Under the pieces are notes generated by a model. That model was not told the DNA's origin. It did no database searches and was given only the letters and a program-made list of their open reading frames with translations. Shown here piece by piece: positions 10,721-23,151 of a stretch of DNA of 64,000 nucleotides. Numbering within the stretch: the first letter of the stretch is position 1; the number at the start of each line of letters is the position of its first letter. A program made the translations under genes and the position numbers. This DNA comes from Strongylocentrotus droebachiensis (lineage: Eukaryota > Echinodermata > Echinoidea > Camarodonta > Strongylocentrotidae), in NCBI GenBank assembly GCA_035222895.1, contig JAVYIG010004981.1, positions 1 through 64,000 of the forward strand. The letters run 5' to 3'.

Positions 10721-11392
10721 TAAAGCAATACACATGGGGGAGTAAGAATTAGAGCATTATGTAGGCCAACATTTTAGATAATCCAAGGAAACTATGTGGC
10801 CCCTTATTTTTATTTTATTCGATAAATAGCAACATCATCACATTATTCACTACTACTGTAAGGATAGTAACCTTTTGAACAGGACTAAAGTGAGGTCATG
10901 ACACATCATAATTATGAGAATATATATTTATTTCCTTTTTAATGAAAAGTCCTGTCATTACTATGTTTACACTGTAAATTGCATGTTAAACGGGTTTTGG
11001 AATTTAGCATTATAAATTGTCTAAAATATGATCAAGCTCTTTATGAATATTTCCTTATCAGTGCGTGACTAATTTTGTCAATACTATATACATAGCTGTA
11101 TAGCTTTATGGACAAGTATTTACATGGAGGAAGTATCATATTCCCCCAAATCTAATCAAACACGTCAAATCTTCTTTTAACATTCTTTCCTTTAACAGTT
11201 TAACTTGAAGAGGTGACGGATTGATCTAGTTCGCTTTCCTGACATCGACACAATGCCTCGGTACAATGAAAATTAGGTTTGTAGGGAAACTGGACTTGGA
11301 GAATAAATATGCTCAGAGAGACGTGAATGATTTTATTCACATCTTTTGATAAAAAATGCAAAGACGGGGATACTTCTGTTAGGGGAGGCCAA
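10721..11392. other. Intergenic, AT-rich, nothing recognised
   Basis: No splice-bounded exon or paired repeat was seen. Confidence 0.5.
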
Positions 11393-11433
11393 GGGGGGGG
11401 GGGGGGGGCGGGGGGGGGGGCGGGGGGGGGGGG
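11393..11433. repeat. 41-bp G tract with two C interruptions
   Basis: G16-C-G11-C-G12. It is strongly quadruplex-prone and probably polymorphic. It yields a spurious poly-Pro frame on the minus strand. Confidence 0.9.
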
Positions 11434-12224
11434 CAAGGATGACTTGTATTGATCCAAAGTTGTTTGTATGTTGCTGCTTTAACATTTCTTTTATACAAAT
11501 ATAGGTCGTGCTTTGAAAAGACTTAGCAGCTCATTCTTTGCCTCTATCATATTTATTGCAATCGCAAGAGGTGCTTTTTGTCATGAATATAGTTTGTAGA
11601 TTTAGCCCGATTACAATATAATAAACCCACGCACAGTTGCATAGCTGTGGGGTGGGGGATTGTGGGAATGATCAAATTTAAAACTAACATTCTAAACTCA
11701 TGATGGTAGATAAGAAACTTGACAATGAGGACATTTCTCGTACTTCCTATAAAAAAAACCTGTTGTATTGTTTTTAACAAGCACTAGTAGATAATAACAA
11801 TAATAATGATGATAATAATGATGATGAAGATGATAACAACACTACTATACTACTATTCTAATGATAATATAAAATACACTAATGTTTGATTGATGATTGA
11901 TTGATTTTTATTCGACAAGCTTCCAACATACAACAATATACAATAATAACAGATCAAAAGATGTCATATATCCATATTGCTCTGCAATGGCCGACGTTGA
12001 CACATAAATATGAAGCAATGCACTTTGGTTAAACCTTCACGTCTACTTTTGTGAACTTTTAGAAAATTGCAGATGATACATGATTTTTGTATACGACACA
12101 CCAATTTTTGTATGTGGAACTATATCACAGGATGTACATGTACAGTGTATGCCAGCCGTCCTACTTTCCTTGTTATATTGAATATACATAAAATAAGTCA
12201 ACAACAGCAGCAGCAGGTGGCAAC
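11434..12224. other. Intergenic; AAT/GAT-rich microsatellite at 11789-11835
   Basis: A degenerate trinucleotide tract (aataataatgatgataataa) lies near 11800. The rest is AT-rich and unremarkable, with no gene seen. Confidence 0.55.
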
Positions 12225-12380
12225 CAGGGGCGTTGATATAAATGAGTTGAAAGGGAAGGGGGTGTCAGACTTTAAAGTTGTTGACAACTTTGCTACCCAA
12301 AAAACAAGCCAGAATAAAGGATCTACGGATTCAAAAGTATTCCCGATGATAGGTAGAAATTAAACGTCCTAGAGGTACCT

Positions 12381-12449
12381 CATGTTGTAGATGTTTATGT
12401 TTTATTGACTCAAACACCCACGTTGGGGGTATTGTGAGTCTACAACATG
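12381..12449. repeat. 69-bp imperfect palindrome
   Basis: catgttgtaga pairs perfectly with tctacaacatg at the ends. Inside, gactcaaacaccca pairs with tattgtgagtc. It lies within the CAGGGGCG element. Confidence 0.7.
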
Positions 12450-12479
12450 AATAACGATACAATTCCCCCAAAACACTGC

Positions 12480-12625
12480 ACCCTTGGCCAAACAGCCTCC
12501 AAACGGATTCCAAACTGACCGGTGCTTGGCTATTTGACAAACTGGCCATTCGGGACAAAGTAATGATTTCGTTCGGTCTTTTGTCGGTTTGGTGTCGATT
12601 TCGGCTCATGTGACTTGGGTATTAT
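12480..12625. repeat. Fragment related to the 2.3-kb satellite-bearing element
   Basis: aaacagcctccaaacgg matches aaacagcctccaaaccg at 2411. At the other end, gtcggtttggtgtcgattt and ctcatgtgac resemble the right terminus of the 2272-2955 element. The long satellite array is absent here. Confidence 0.5.
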
Positions 12626-12704
12626 AGATTTGCTGAAGAAAAAAATTTGAGCGGGGGCGTCAAAACCCCCGCACACCCCTTATCTCGGCGCCCCTGCATG
12701 GATG

Positions 12705-14709
12705 GCAACGAAAAAGATGACTTTGATGAAATAACCGTTTTCGTATTCGATTGTTTGCAAATCAACAAACGGAGAATGGGGGAATCTTAGCAGAAGATAG
12801 GATTAGGACATAGTTGAAATTCCTCTTCATTGATCTATGAACTGTCTGTCGCTTTTAAAGTTCATCTGTTTTCATGGCTAGTATCTCCACAACATGTTAT
12901 TGCATTTTTGAGTGCACTGTTTAGTAAAAAACTGTCGAAATCAGTTGAGGAATATAGTCTACCCTGTAACCATGCAACATGATAGTTGTGTCAAGAGAAA
13001 ATTTTAGATCTATGCATTCAATAGAAATATTGACAGTCAGTAGGTAATATCCGTGAAATATAACGTAATGCTTATTCGTTTAAGCAGCAGAAATGCCTCT
13101 TTCAAATAGGCAATTTGATACTGCAGCTCCACGTAAAATAATAATGCAGATCATGTTTTACGTAAAAATAAGCTTATTTAATTCAAAATTATGTACTTCT
13201 AACGTACCAAATTTTCCTAAAATGCATCCGAACTCTTTTATAATGCCAGAAGTCTTTCCCTCAGCATGGGGAAAAATGAAACAGATAAGTCTCAGGTCTA
13301 ATATTTATTAAACCACCCATGGAATAACATGATGCTAGCAATGAAATGCCATTTGTGGGATCAGTGTTTTCAGATAATGAACGTAGTTTATCCAATTTAA
13401 ATGACATGGGACCCAATACGTACTGCATATCAAACATAAAATCCCATTTCATTTTATGGAGTCATTACTCGAAAGCACATCACACAGTCTTACTACTGCG
13501 TCTGCAAATCCCAAACTAAAATTGCTTGATTTTATATTACTCATTTGTGCTATTTCCTCTGAAATGATATACCTGAAACATTGGAAATACAACGATAAGG
13601 AAGGAGGCCCGGGGGAGGGGGTAATCAATTATCTTTAACATGATGTTAATGGGTAATAAATAATCATCTAGTAACCATCTACAGAAATGAAAACTCAGCG
13701 AGAAATGTTTATGGCAAGAACAGCAACAAAACAGAATAAAATGTTCAGAGTATCACACAAAATTATTGTCACTGTGCAGGTCTATCCCACCTAACAATTG
13801 GAAGTCGTGCAAATAGAACGGATGTGATAGAAAATAATGGACTGCGCTTTTGACAGGCAATGAAAACATGGGGAAATTTAGATGAAGTTTTGTCGATGGC
13901 AATTTTACTTAGTCCCAAATGTATGCAGCTGTGTTTGAACTATCCAGGATTATGATTTTAGCACGATCCTAATAACGCATTAACTACATGGGGAAAACCA
14001 GTCGAGTTTCTGTAGCAAGTTTTCTTTAGATTGGTGTTAGAACACAACACTGTCTTTAAAATGTCCGAATGAAAATAAAGATGTCTTTGGAATTTTCATG
14101 TAAGAACAAATAAGGTGTAGGGGCAATCGTTGGTCCAAGACTGTGTCGCGAATATAAACTGCTGCACTGCTTCAATATGAACACCTAAATCAACGGAAGC
14201 GGGGTTTAATATCTTTTTATAGTTCACCCGATTCATGTTCTGTTCAACCATTACTCTGCTAAACAAAAAGTCGGGTCTCCAAGTTGGAAATGAAATTTTA
14301 AATATATATATTTGTTCTCTCTTCTGGAATATGATCTATCCCGTATCAAGATGGGCTAATTAATACACAACTAACACCTCTGAGAGCCAATTACACACGT
14401 CAAAGTCTACAAGGGTACCAGGGTTGTCTTGAAGGTTTACAGGACTGAGTACCAGGGTTTTCCTATAAACTGGTACGTGTAAATTGTGCAAGGGGAGTAT
14501 TTTTCCCATAAAATTAAATCTCGTGATAAAAACGAACTTCCGTATTCACTGTGACGTCACAATTGCTTTATCGCATGTGCAAATCCAAAATCTTCTAATA
14601 CCTTGATGTCTTCATAACACACACAAAAAGTTCCTAGGCTTGTACCCTCACGGGAACAATACCCAACCAAATCTGTCACGTATTGGACTGTGTAAATAGC
14701 GTGTGAGTG
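12705..14709. other. Two kilobases of intergenic AT-rich DNA
   Basis: Several short open frames occur, but none has splice signals, domain content or coding composition. No repeat was paired elsewhere in the window. Confidence 0.5.
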
Positions 14710-14942
14710 CAGTGGCGTAGCCCGAGCTCAGTCATTTATGGGGCACTTTTTTCATCGGGGGGGGGGCACTAATATTACCGCGGGTGAAATACGTGAGAAT
14801 AAGAGCATTTAGGGAGGAAGAGTGTAATTTTCTGTTCACGCTATTACTCCTTTTCTTTGCATTCTTCTCCTCTATCCCCTTTTTTCGATATAATGGGAGA
14901 GGGGGCACCCACTGCCCCCCCCCCCCAGCGTCTACGCCACTG
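14710..14942. mobile_element. hAT-like MITE with CAGTGGCGTAG termini
   Basis: The ends are cagtggcgtag (14710-14720) and ctacgccactg (14932-14942), an 11-bp perfect terminal inverted repeat of the type common on animal hAT elements. The 8-bp flanks tgtgagtg and tttaagtg match 6 of 8, consistent with a decayed 8-bp target duplication. Inside are G10 and C12 tracts that also lie in inverted orientation. It is 233 bp long with no transposase. Confidence 0.75.
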
Positions 14943-15120
14943 TTTAAGTGCACCAGCTGCGTTACAATAGCGGTTTGCCATCCAAGGCCTGGATATTATT
15001 CATGGCATTGTGTTCCCAGGATCAAAGATCTAACATCCATGCAAACCATTAAATTCATGACTACGGCATTGAGTTTTCATGTACACCTAATGCCCGTCAT
15101 TTTGTAAATTTGTGATGATT

Positions 15121-15310
15121 GTTTTACATGACAGCTATTAAAGCATGCTTGTACGAAGCAACCAGGGGACCGACGGCTTTAAGTCCTCTCCGCGGGAATT
15201 GGTAACGAGGATCACTGCTTTACCAAAGGGCACGTCGAGTACATTAACTTGGTTTTGAACCTGGGACCTTCTGGTTACTAGACCACTGCTCTACCGCTGA
15301 GCCATCGTAT
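15121..15310 (-). repeat. tRNA-derived SINE, family B, copy 1
   Basis: On the minus strand it reads atggctcagcggtagagcag (A box), then a B box cccaggttcaaaacc, a tgccctttggta segment, gagaggacttaaagccgtcg, and cctggttgctt. The same order of segments occurs at 58839-59040 (+). Confidence 0.85.
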
Positions 15311-15440
15311 AGCATGTCACTTGCGCTAATTAAGCCTGTGGGGAAAATTAGCGTATACGTCAGCAAATTTCACGCATCTTTTTCCTTTTTGTGCATTTTG
15401 CATTCGTTTCTATAAAATGTCACTCTCACCAGAGGGGGGT

Positions 15441-15464
15441 GGGGGGGGGGGGGGGGGGGGGGGG
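15441..15464. repeat. G24 tract
   Basis: The longest uninterrupted G run in the window. It is preceded by G6-T and immediately abuts the foldback repeat that follows. Confidence 0.9.
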
Positions 15465-15603
15465 TCACAAAACTTGTCATCAGTGACAAATGACAGTTTT
15501 TGTTATAAGCTACTGAAATCCTTGCTTCTGATTGGTTATCAGCAGATTTGTCACTGATTTTTGTAATTTGTCATTGAAAAAAAGCTTTGTGAAACGGGCC
15601 CAA
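15465..15603. repeat. Foldback repeat of the 'gggcccgtttcacaaag' type
   Basis: The left arm begins tcacaaaacttg and the right arm ends aaagctttgtga. Inner segments atcagtgacaaat and atttgtcactgat also pair. It ends in aacgggccc, a terminus I associate with widespread marine-invertebrate foldback repeats. It has no coding capacity. Confidence 0.7.
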
Positions 15604-16160
15604 GGAAGCTGTAATGCTCTCACACAGCGCGTCACTAATATCAAAGATCATATCAGTCACTGACGCATCGCAACGTCAGCAAGCAATACCTGGCGTGTAA
15701 AGGGCGTTACATCAAAACTTCAAGTAAAGGTAATTTTCTTCGCTATTCCTATGCTCAAAACTATCTTGCTAATCCTCAGCTCCAGTCGCCATTGCTAGCG
15801 CAGTCGGGGGTAGGGGAAAAGGTAGTGCCTGTCGTGCGACTTTTTTGTTTGCAGTTTGTTTTTCTTTTCTGTATGTCTGTCGAGAACTTTAAAGATTTCG
15901 CAATGTTTTGGTGAAGGGAATTTTGTTAGAACGAACACGTTCACGGTTTGTCGGTTGTTTTGAAACAACTTTGTCGGTACGTGCATACTAGGGTTTCTTC
16001 CTGATCCCGCCCCACCCCCTGTTGAAATAATAATTGGAATTGAATAATAACGAAATAAAAGAATGGATACATGAATGTAGGAATGGAAAAAGTTTGCTAT
16101 CGGGGTATGCATTTAATAGGTAAATTTGTGGTTGATTAACAAGACACAATTGGGAGGGGG
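15604..16160. other. Intergenic, nothing recognised
   Basis: No exon-like frame or paired repeat was seen. Confidence 0.5.
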
Positions 16161-16161
16161 A

Positions 16162-16163
<2 letters not shown>

Positions 16164-16202
<39 letters not shown>
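16164..16202. repeat. (GA)n microsatellite
   Basis: About 18 GA dinucleotides, followed by purine-rich sequence to about 16230. Confidence 0.95.
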
Positions 16203-16203
<1 letters not shown>

Positions 16204-16619
16204 GGAGAAGGAGGGGGCGATGGAGGGAGAGGTGTATCGAAAGATGCAGATATACATGGTGTTCCTGAAAAGCTTATCGAATTTCATAGGCCAACTATTT
16301 CATCATTACACAATTTTATATCCTTGTTTACGTAATCATTGTCATGCATCATCGAGTTAGGTCCTCTAGAATGTGGTAGGTGCCAAACCCAAGTTGTGGG
16401 ACAATAAAAACTTGGGGAATCAATATCAAAAAGTAGTCATTTTGGTTTTTATTAGCCTTCAAACTGTGACAAATAGGTGACACCTGTCCTTACCCTTTTT
16501 AAACACCACCACCTTATAGACGTGTCCATCACCCCACTCGACGCAAAGCCGACATCGACATTGCATTGCAAAGTGGTCAAATAGCAGAATTGTTACCCAA
16601 AACATCTATCATTTATCCA

Positions 16620-16712
16620 TATACAGTCAAACCTGTCTATAGCGACCGCCCAAGGTAAACAAAAAAAAGTGGTCTTTGTAGACAGGTGGTCACTAAAGCT
16701 GGTTTGACTATA
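16620..16712. mobile_element. 93-bp foldback MITE with (TA)CAGTCAAACC termini
   Basis: tacagtcaaacctgtctata at the left mirrors ggtttgactata at the right. Both arms continue to pair inward (gcgacc versus ggtcac). It is bordered by TA-rich sequence consistent with TA target duplication, as in Tc1/mariner-type elements. It is too short to encode anything. Confidence 0.7.
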
Positions 16713-18838
16713 TTTCGCCATGAATGAACATGATCTCTTATCATGGCTATGACTAATGGAAGTGATACCAGAAAGCGCCATTATTCGATGATCATAATTA
16801 TCAAGAGATTCTTCACTTTTGGATGAATCATGTGGAAAAAATACATGTAATACGGAACACATGACATGGAACCGCCTGAATGCTCTTTGCATACCTGAGC
16901 TTGCAGCTGGAAACTGACCATGTTACGTAACAGTGTACCCATCCCTGCACGATATCAGGAATTCCATTAATCTCAGCCTTTCATTCAGTCACAAATATTT
17001 GGAGATTGAATTTCATTCAAAAGTATTTTGAAAAGAGATGGGCTTAATCATTCTGTATCAACCGCTTGTGTGTGTGTGCGAGGAATTCATTCAAAACAAA
17101 AACTTGGAAAAAGTGGGTTTTCTTTCTTTAATCTTTTAGAGCGGCTCACTCAAACAAGGTATCAAATATGAAAGCTGAAATGTTACTCCCATTCGATATC
17201 TTAAATATGAAACTTAATTTTTGGAATAATTGACCTTTGAACTTCGGCTACATTGTTTTTTTAAGGAACACGCAATAGACTGAACGTTAGAAAAAAACAA
17301 AAACAAACACAGATAGTGAAACTGAATATTTGATTGGTTATCGAGGGCGAAATCGAAACTATTTTTTTCTTCAAACAAACAAAACACTTCAGGCCATAGT
17401 CGTGATTCCACTAAACTTGATACAACATCCGGGTAACAAGAGCGTTTCAAGTGTCGCCTTGATTGATAGTTGTGATATCGAATGCGTACCAGCAAAAAAC
17501 CGAAATGAAACCAAGTTAGTCTTATTTCTTATTGTTGCGGAATGCAAATTTCTCTTCTTTTTTTTGTCTTCAGGCAATCACAGCGTGAATAAGCGTGTCT
17601 TAAAATGTAACTGCGTTTTCTGGCATTAAATATGAAATTAAGAAAGTCCGGTTAGAAAATCTTTGAGAAATATCATATTGTGACCCTTAGAATGTCGAAC
17701 TCTTTCGGATATGAAAGCAATATAACGGCGAGAATAAAAATGCGCGAAAAAGTTGCCCATTTTTGTTGACAGCGATGTATCGAAATCAGTTAATAAAGCG
17801 TTTATTCTATTTTATGAATAGCTAACATTATGACTTACAAAAGTTCACCATGGATTAAAACTGTAAGGTTTGAAATCTGTATTGATATCGATGACAACTA
17901 TTAATTCGACTTTATAAACTATAACATTAATAATAATAATATTACCTTTTTTCTCATAGCTCTATCTCGAAATTAGATCTTACAGAAACCAGTCGCAGAA
18001 ATTTTTTCGCGGTTAATTTTACACTTCTTTTTTGACATTTTCAATCGACGGTCGCAGATTCAAGCACAGTGTTCTCGCCTATGGCGCTTATTATATTAAA
18101 AATATTAATCGGATTTTCAAACGGTCAATTTTACTGATAAATTTCATTATCAAAGTGAATAACATATCATAGGATTATCTGGGCGATTCCAGTACTCTGT
18201 TGTTAACCCGTAGTTTAATTGAGTAAGCTATAATTTATATAAATGGGCACCGATGCATTTGATGCACGGGCCACAAAAGAAACAATAACATTTTTGATTG
18301 TCGAAATGGCAATTGCCCTTTTCACTTGTCTTAGATTATACAAATTTCCCCAATATCTTCATCGATATTCATTTTAGCCAGCTATCTATTTACCTAAATA
18401 AGAATGCATACTTATTTTGTTTTCATCTCATTATTTTCTGTCTTTGCAAACAATAAAAAGCGAAAACAAGCCCACTTTTTAAAAAAAACCAAATTTAAGG
18501 CGCCTGACAAAGACAACTAACAGGATACTACCATATATTATGTGATTACGTATTACTATAAAAAAATAAAAAATGTAGGCCTACATGCATAGCAATACTG
18601 ATTAGTTATACGTTATACTAGGCATATTATATCTTTACATATAAAAAACCCTTCATTATTACGTTAAAAAAGTGCAAAATGCGAGCGGATTAATGGGAAA
18701 TATCATGGAAAAATACAATTATTTCCCATTGTCAGATTCGCTTGTTATTATTCCCTCCCTCCCCTATCCTTCTATCCCGTTCTTTCTTTGTCTTAGGTCC
18801 TTCGCATAATAAGTTCCCTATCTTCAATTTTCTCTCAT
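16713..18838. other. Intergenic AT-rich DNA, no gene seen
   Basis: This stretch includes a short open frame pair around 17214-17630 without coding evidence. No repeats were paired. Confidence 0.5.
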
Positions 18839-18990
18839 CCCCCCAGCCCATTTCTTTCTCTCTCTAGGCTCTCTCTCTCTGCCCTTATGTCTCTCTCTGT
18901 CCCTCTCTATCTCTTTCTTTCTTTCTATCTCCCCTCCCTCTGTTTCTCTCACTGTCTCCCATCTCTGCTCTGTCTCTCTATTTTATTAGA
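18839..18990. repeat. Degenerate CT-rich tract
   Basis: Interrupted TCTC/TTTC/CCCT simple sequence over about 150 bp. Confidence 0.8.
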
Positions 18991-21521
18991 CACGCCACTG
19001 GTATTTGAAACACCGAATGTCAATGTTCCCACCCTGAATAAATGACCCAAATCTGTGTCTAAATATATTAATAATGATAATAATGTTAAGATTAAGCCTT
19101 ATCAATATTTAATGGTGTACTCCCTAAGGGTGTCATAAATCAATTCCCTCATTTTTTCCACGGATCTCATAACTAAAAAACCCATCTCATTTATACAAAT
19201 CCGCTGGAAGTATAGGCATTTGTAAGGAAGGCGAAAATAGATATTTGGTACATTGTAATTGCCTTTAAAATGATTTAAGTTCGGGTTTTAGTAACGTTAT
19301 AGCAACTCTTTTCCAAAAATTCAACCTATCGCCTCATGCGTCACTTATTATGATGTGCGATGACGCATTAGGTAATTCGTAAATGATTTTTGTTGGGATG
19401 TACAATAGAGTAATGCAATTTCCTTGAGTTGATTTTTCGGAAATATTTGCGATCGTCTTTAGTCTGCTTTAATGGCTACAAGCCATTTTTTTGAGGAAAA
19501 CTTGTTTTTATCTATTTCAAACAGCATGGTATTGATTTTAGAGGCCGAGGAGTAATGGTTAGAAACAGAAACATCTTTTTTAAAGTCTAAACACGGCACT
19601 GGACTAGACGACGATCAGCACGCAATCTCACAAGCACAAAGTTCACAGATTAAAACGTTTGTTTCTCGTATTTAAAATATATTTTGTTATACATTTTTTA
19701 TCACTTGATGTGTGCGACAGAGTTTGTTTGCTTGGCAAATACATCGTCGCCACAATATTTGACATATTCATAATCCACATTATATACATAATGGTACTTT
19801 TAGGTTTATAATAAATATACTAAGATAAATACTATACACAGAATTATGTCATTGGATGAACTTTTCAGGAGAAAAAAAAATACATCCGATTCAAATAGCA
19901 CTTTATAGTCGTTATAAGGCTTCATCTTGTGCGATGAAGATGTATCATGCATGACACTCGTTTCTGAGCAATTCGCTCGTAAAAAAAGAGAGATAATATC
20001 AATATTAACACAATCATGCAATTTTATTGAGTTATAGACGATCGTGTTCGCAATGCTGAATGGCATATAACATTGCATTTGTTGTGATTGATGCGAGCAT
20101 TAAAATGGAATTAATTACAATCCCACAGAATAAATATGAAAGATGTGAACTGTGAACCCTATAAACGTTTCCGTAACAATTTTAGATGGGGACGGGGCTT
20201 ATAATAAGCCTCCCTAAATTATTGATTATAAATGAATTTGAGCAAGGCAGGTGAAGAAAATAAATGTAAGATTAAACAAAAAAACAGGCCCTCCCCTCAA
20301 AAAAAAAAAATCTTCTATCGCTCCTGAGTAGCAGCACCTGTAATCAGTGGTATAAGAAGACAGTATCTATTTATAATACTTTTGAACTATTGAAGTATGA
20401 TCCATTGTATTTTGTTCTGTTCTCTCTTGAAAGTAGGAAGGTAGTGACCGAAACAAAATGCATTAGCGCAACTTAAAACAAAACAAGAAATAAAAAAAAT
20501 CAAGAAATATATTAAAAAGTACAGGTAATTTTAGGATCTAATATTAAACCTCCAACTGTGCTGCAATTTTCAAATTCAAAGGTTTATTAAAGTTCACCCT
20601 TATTTTTAGTGTGCATTTACATTATTATACCAAATGACATTATATCTGGTATTGCGATATGGTTTGATATACTGTATCATAAGTCTTTGAAATGATATTC
20701 ATTTGTAAAGTAATTATTGACTTGATAAATATTCTTCACGATTTCTTTTGGAGAGATTATCAAGAAAACGATACGATATGTACACTTCAGCCATATACAC
20801 ATATATGAAATATAAAAAATATGTAGGCACACACCAGATGTAATGTACATTAATATATCATGTACAAATATTTTCCCTCTAGAGAGTTGTCATCAGATGG
20901 CATAATTAAAAATAACAACATCATCATCTTATTTTGTTCTTCTTTTGTCCAGTGAAATTGGCATAATCAAAGCTTGGACTAGAATAAACATTCCAAGCGT
21001 AAAAGACAATTGAAAATGCACGTTAGTCTAGAGAGCATTTGGAAATTTAATAGGCATCTCCTATTTAGTCATAAAATGATCGATATTTTAAAATTGCTAC
21101 CGGGAAAATTTGAATGTTTTTGAATAACATGACATACGATCTCTACAGAAGCCATATAATGTCTGATATCAACAACAAGAAAAAAAATACGGAATTAAAA
21201 TATTACTTGAAATATGAGTTCAAACCCAGTAACAGGTTTTCATTTTTTCAATCAACGGGTTCCTTAGGTTGCAATATGTTCGTCAGTGATATTTGATGTA
21301 ACTCTATTCCTACTAACACAATGGTCCCAATTCATATAAATACTATATAAAAAGGGAAGAGGTCGTTCAGGTTTACTTCTGAATCCCCTAGTTAAAAATG
21401 TCAGCACCTTTATAAATGTTATTACATGTATTACAAAATAGAAACTTATTACGTCACCATTATGTAAATGACGCAGCGTCAAGACCACCGTTAACACATT
21501 CCCTCATACCTCTCGTATACG
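18991..21521. other. Mostly unique AT-rich intergenic DNA
   Basis: Apart from the dispersed repeat at 19378-19465, no element or exon is recognised. A short near-palindrome (atgcgtca near 19338 and tgacgcat near 19363) is present. Open frames are short and A/T-driven. Confidence 0.5.
19378..19465 (+). repeat. Dispersed repeat, second copy at 48.2 kb
   Basis: gggatgtacaatagagtaat and gagttgatttttcggaaata, followed by gcgatcgt, match gggacatacaatagggtatt, gagttgatttttcgaaaata and acgatcgt at 48215-48325 in the same orientation. Confidence 0.7.
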
Positions 21522-21606
21522 AGGCGTCATTTTACCTGACGTAGAGTTGCGTCATTTTACCTGACGTAAGACTACGTTATTTTGCTGACGTAGGGTTACG
21601 TCAGTG
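21522..21606. repeat. 25-bp tandem repeat with CRE/ATF-like cores
   Basis: The unit (gcgtcattttacctgacgta plus a short spacer) starts at 21524, 21549, 21574 and 21598, giving periods of 25, 25 and 24 bp. Each unit carries an inverted pair of GCGTCA/TGACGTA half-sites resembling the CREB/ATF motif. Three more such half-sites precede it at 21451-21482. Regulatory function is not shown. The nearest gene on the minus strand ends 1.5 kb away. Confidence 0.75.
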
Positions 21607-21735
21607 ACTGCCGCGGTATTTGACATGCAATTTCAGAATGACATCTTTCAAAATAATTAGAAGACTAACAGTGCAGAAATACCTTTTAATTACTTGTGGA
21701 TGCGCTTACATGGAATTGACTGAAGCACGTAATTA

Positions 21736-22063
21736 AGACTCAACAGGACATTTTCGTAATGTCATCAAATGTAATGCACAAATCTTTGATAAGTGCCTCG
21801 TTATAGATTATTTCATTCACATGTTATGATTAATTTGAGTTTAATAGTCAGAATGCGAAGTGCATACATTTACATTACGTGCTGTTAGGTAGGACAAGCC
21901 ATAATGTGTGTCCTATGTAGCAACAATTGATGTATGCAGTTTGCATCCTGACTAATGAAATACACTTATTCGGTACAGATGATCGAAATAAGGCACTTAA
22001 CAAAGATTTGTGCATTACGTTTGACAACATTACGAAAATCGTCTATTGAGGTGGAGTCTTGCG
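21736..22063. mobile_element. Foldback MITE family 2, copy 1
   Basis: The arms pair over a long distance: acattttcgtaatgtcatc and gacaacattacgaaaatcg, aatgcacaaatctttgat and aaagatttgtgcatt, and further out aagactcaac with the complementary ttgaggtggagtctt. It is about 330 bp with no open frame. A shorter relative is inserted at 47256-47527. Confidence 0.8.
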
Positions 22064-22439
22064 TGCAATAAGGCTTACTGTTACTAATTCCCGCAATAAA
22101 TGTTGTTAATGAATTTCATTGCCATGGGTATATAATCACATACAATGTTTAATGATGGCAATCTATAATGTGAAATCGGCATAATACTTTTGTAGATACG
22201 GAACCATTACGGTAAATAATATGATCCTTTATCGTGCACGTGATACAAAACCGTCTTTGTACAGAACGTAATCTGAATACTGGATAAACAATTCAAAATG
22301 TTATTTCCCTAAATAACAATCACCGATGTTTAAAAAAAAGGTAACAAATGTTTAATGGCAAGATAAATACAATTGATGAAGATAAACGACGTAGAAAAGG
22401 GCAGTATAGTAAGGAATTAAATTTTGTTTGTAAATCAAT
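22064..22439. other. Intergenic, nothing recognised
   Basis: AT-rich with no gene. Confidence 0.5.
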
Positions 22440-22625
22440 TGATGATAATAATGATAAAAATAGTGAGTTCTTATATAGCGATCATATTCTATCAAACTTT
22501 ACACTTCTGGCACTCCACAATTATCTCTTGTAATTTTCGGGGCCAAACAGCCTTGAGATGATCGATGTTTCATCTCGTTGAACGATGTTTGAAGGACTAA
22601 TCAGAATAAATAAATAAATAATGAG
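22440..22625 (+). repeat. Probable SINE/LINE 3'-end remnant with (AAAT)n tail
   Basis: ttcttatatagcgatcat resembles the family A 3' terminus (ttcttatatagcgcacat near 6629). The segment closes with aataaataaataaataatg at about 22607. It is degraded and of uncertain orientation. Confidence 0.4.
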
Positions 22626-23151
22626 TTAGATTTGATTGAGATTAATCATCGAAACATGTCTGATTTTGTTTCAATTTGAGCACACACCTTTGAGTGACAA
22701 TTAAGCTCCGTGTTCATTGATTTTGAATAAACCTGTTCTTGGCTGTATATCAAATTGGAATAATGAACATATGGCATTTGGGTCATGTTTTAATAACTTG
22801 ATTTCATTATGTGAAGAATTGATGGGACAGCATGATTACATTATAAAATAGTATAAAGATATGTTTTAAAAATATCATGCAAGACAGAAGCATAGTTCAC
22901 AATATAATGTACCGCCACAGAATGCAAAACGAAAAACATCTTTGCTTTTAAGAAGATCACAGATCCCTTCGTTGTTTTCAATGCATCACGAAGTTGTCTG
23001 ATGACTCTTTAAGCCGGCAGCGTCTTCTTAAAACGGCAACGTCCAATGGATGTTCACTCATTATTGTCACGTGGAGATTTCCCACAGCTGTTTATAGTGT
23101 TCTTTGTGAGGACATCATCGTTTAGTAAAAGTCCGATACACTTGTTCCCTG
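22626..23151 (-). other. Downstream region of the Ig receptor gene (putative 3' UTR)
   Basis: The 3' side of the minus-strand receptor gene. The nearest weak poly(A) signal found is ATTAAA (TTTAAT on the + strand at 22789-22794), about 360 nt after the stop. No canonical AATAAA was noticed before that. Confidence 0.35.

Larger units (their letters stand above)
12225..12696. mobile_element. Putative hAT-like element with CAGGGGCG termini, carrying nested repeats
   Basis: The left end is caggggcgttgatataa. The right end, reverse-complemented, is caggggcgccgagataa, which gives 17-bp termini with 3 mismatches. CAGGG-type termini are typical of hAT elements. The flanks show no clean 8-bp duplication at the exact ends. 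However, ggtggcaac (12216-12224) and gatggcaac (12701-12709) match 8 of 9 with a 4-bp offset. No transposase is present. The interior holds a hairpin (12381-12449) and a satellite-related segment (12480-12625), so it may be a nest. Confidence 0.5.
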
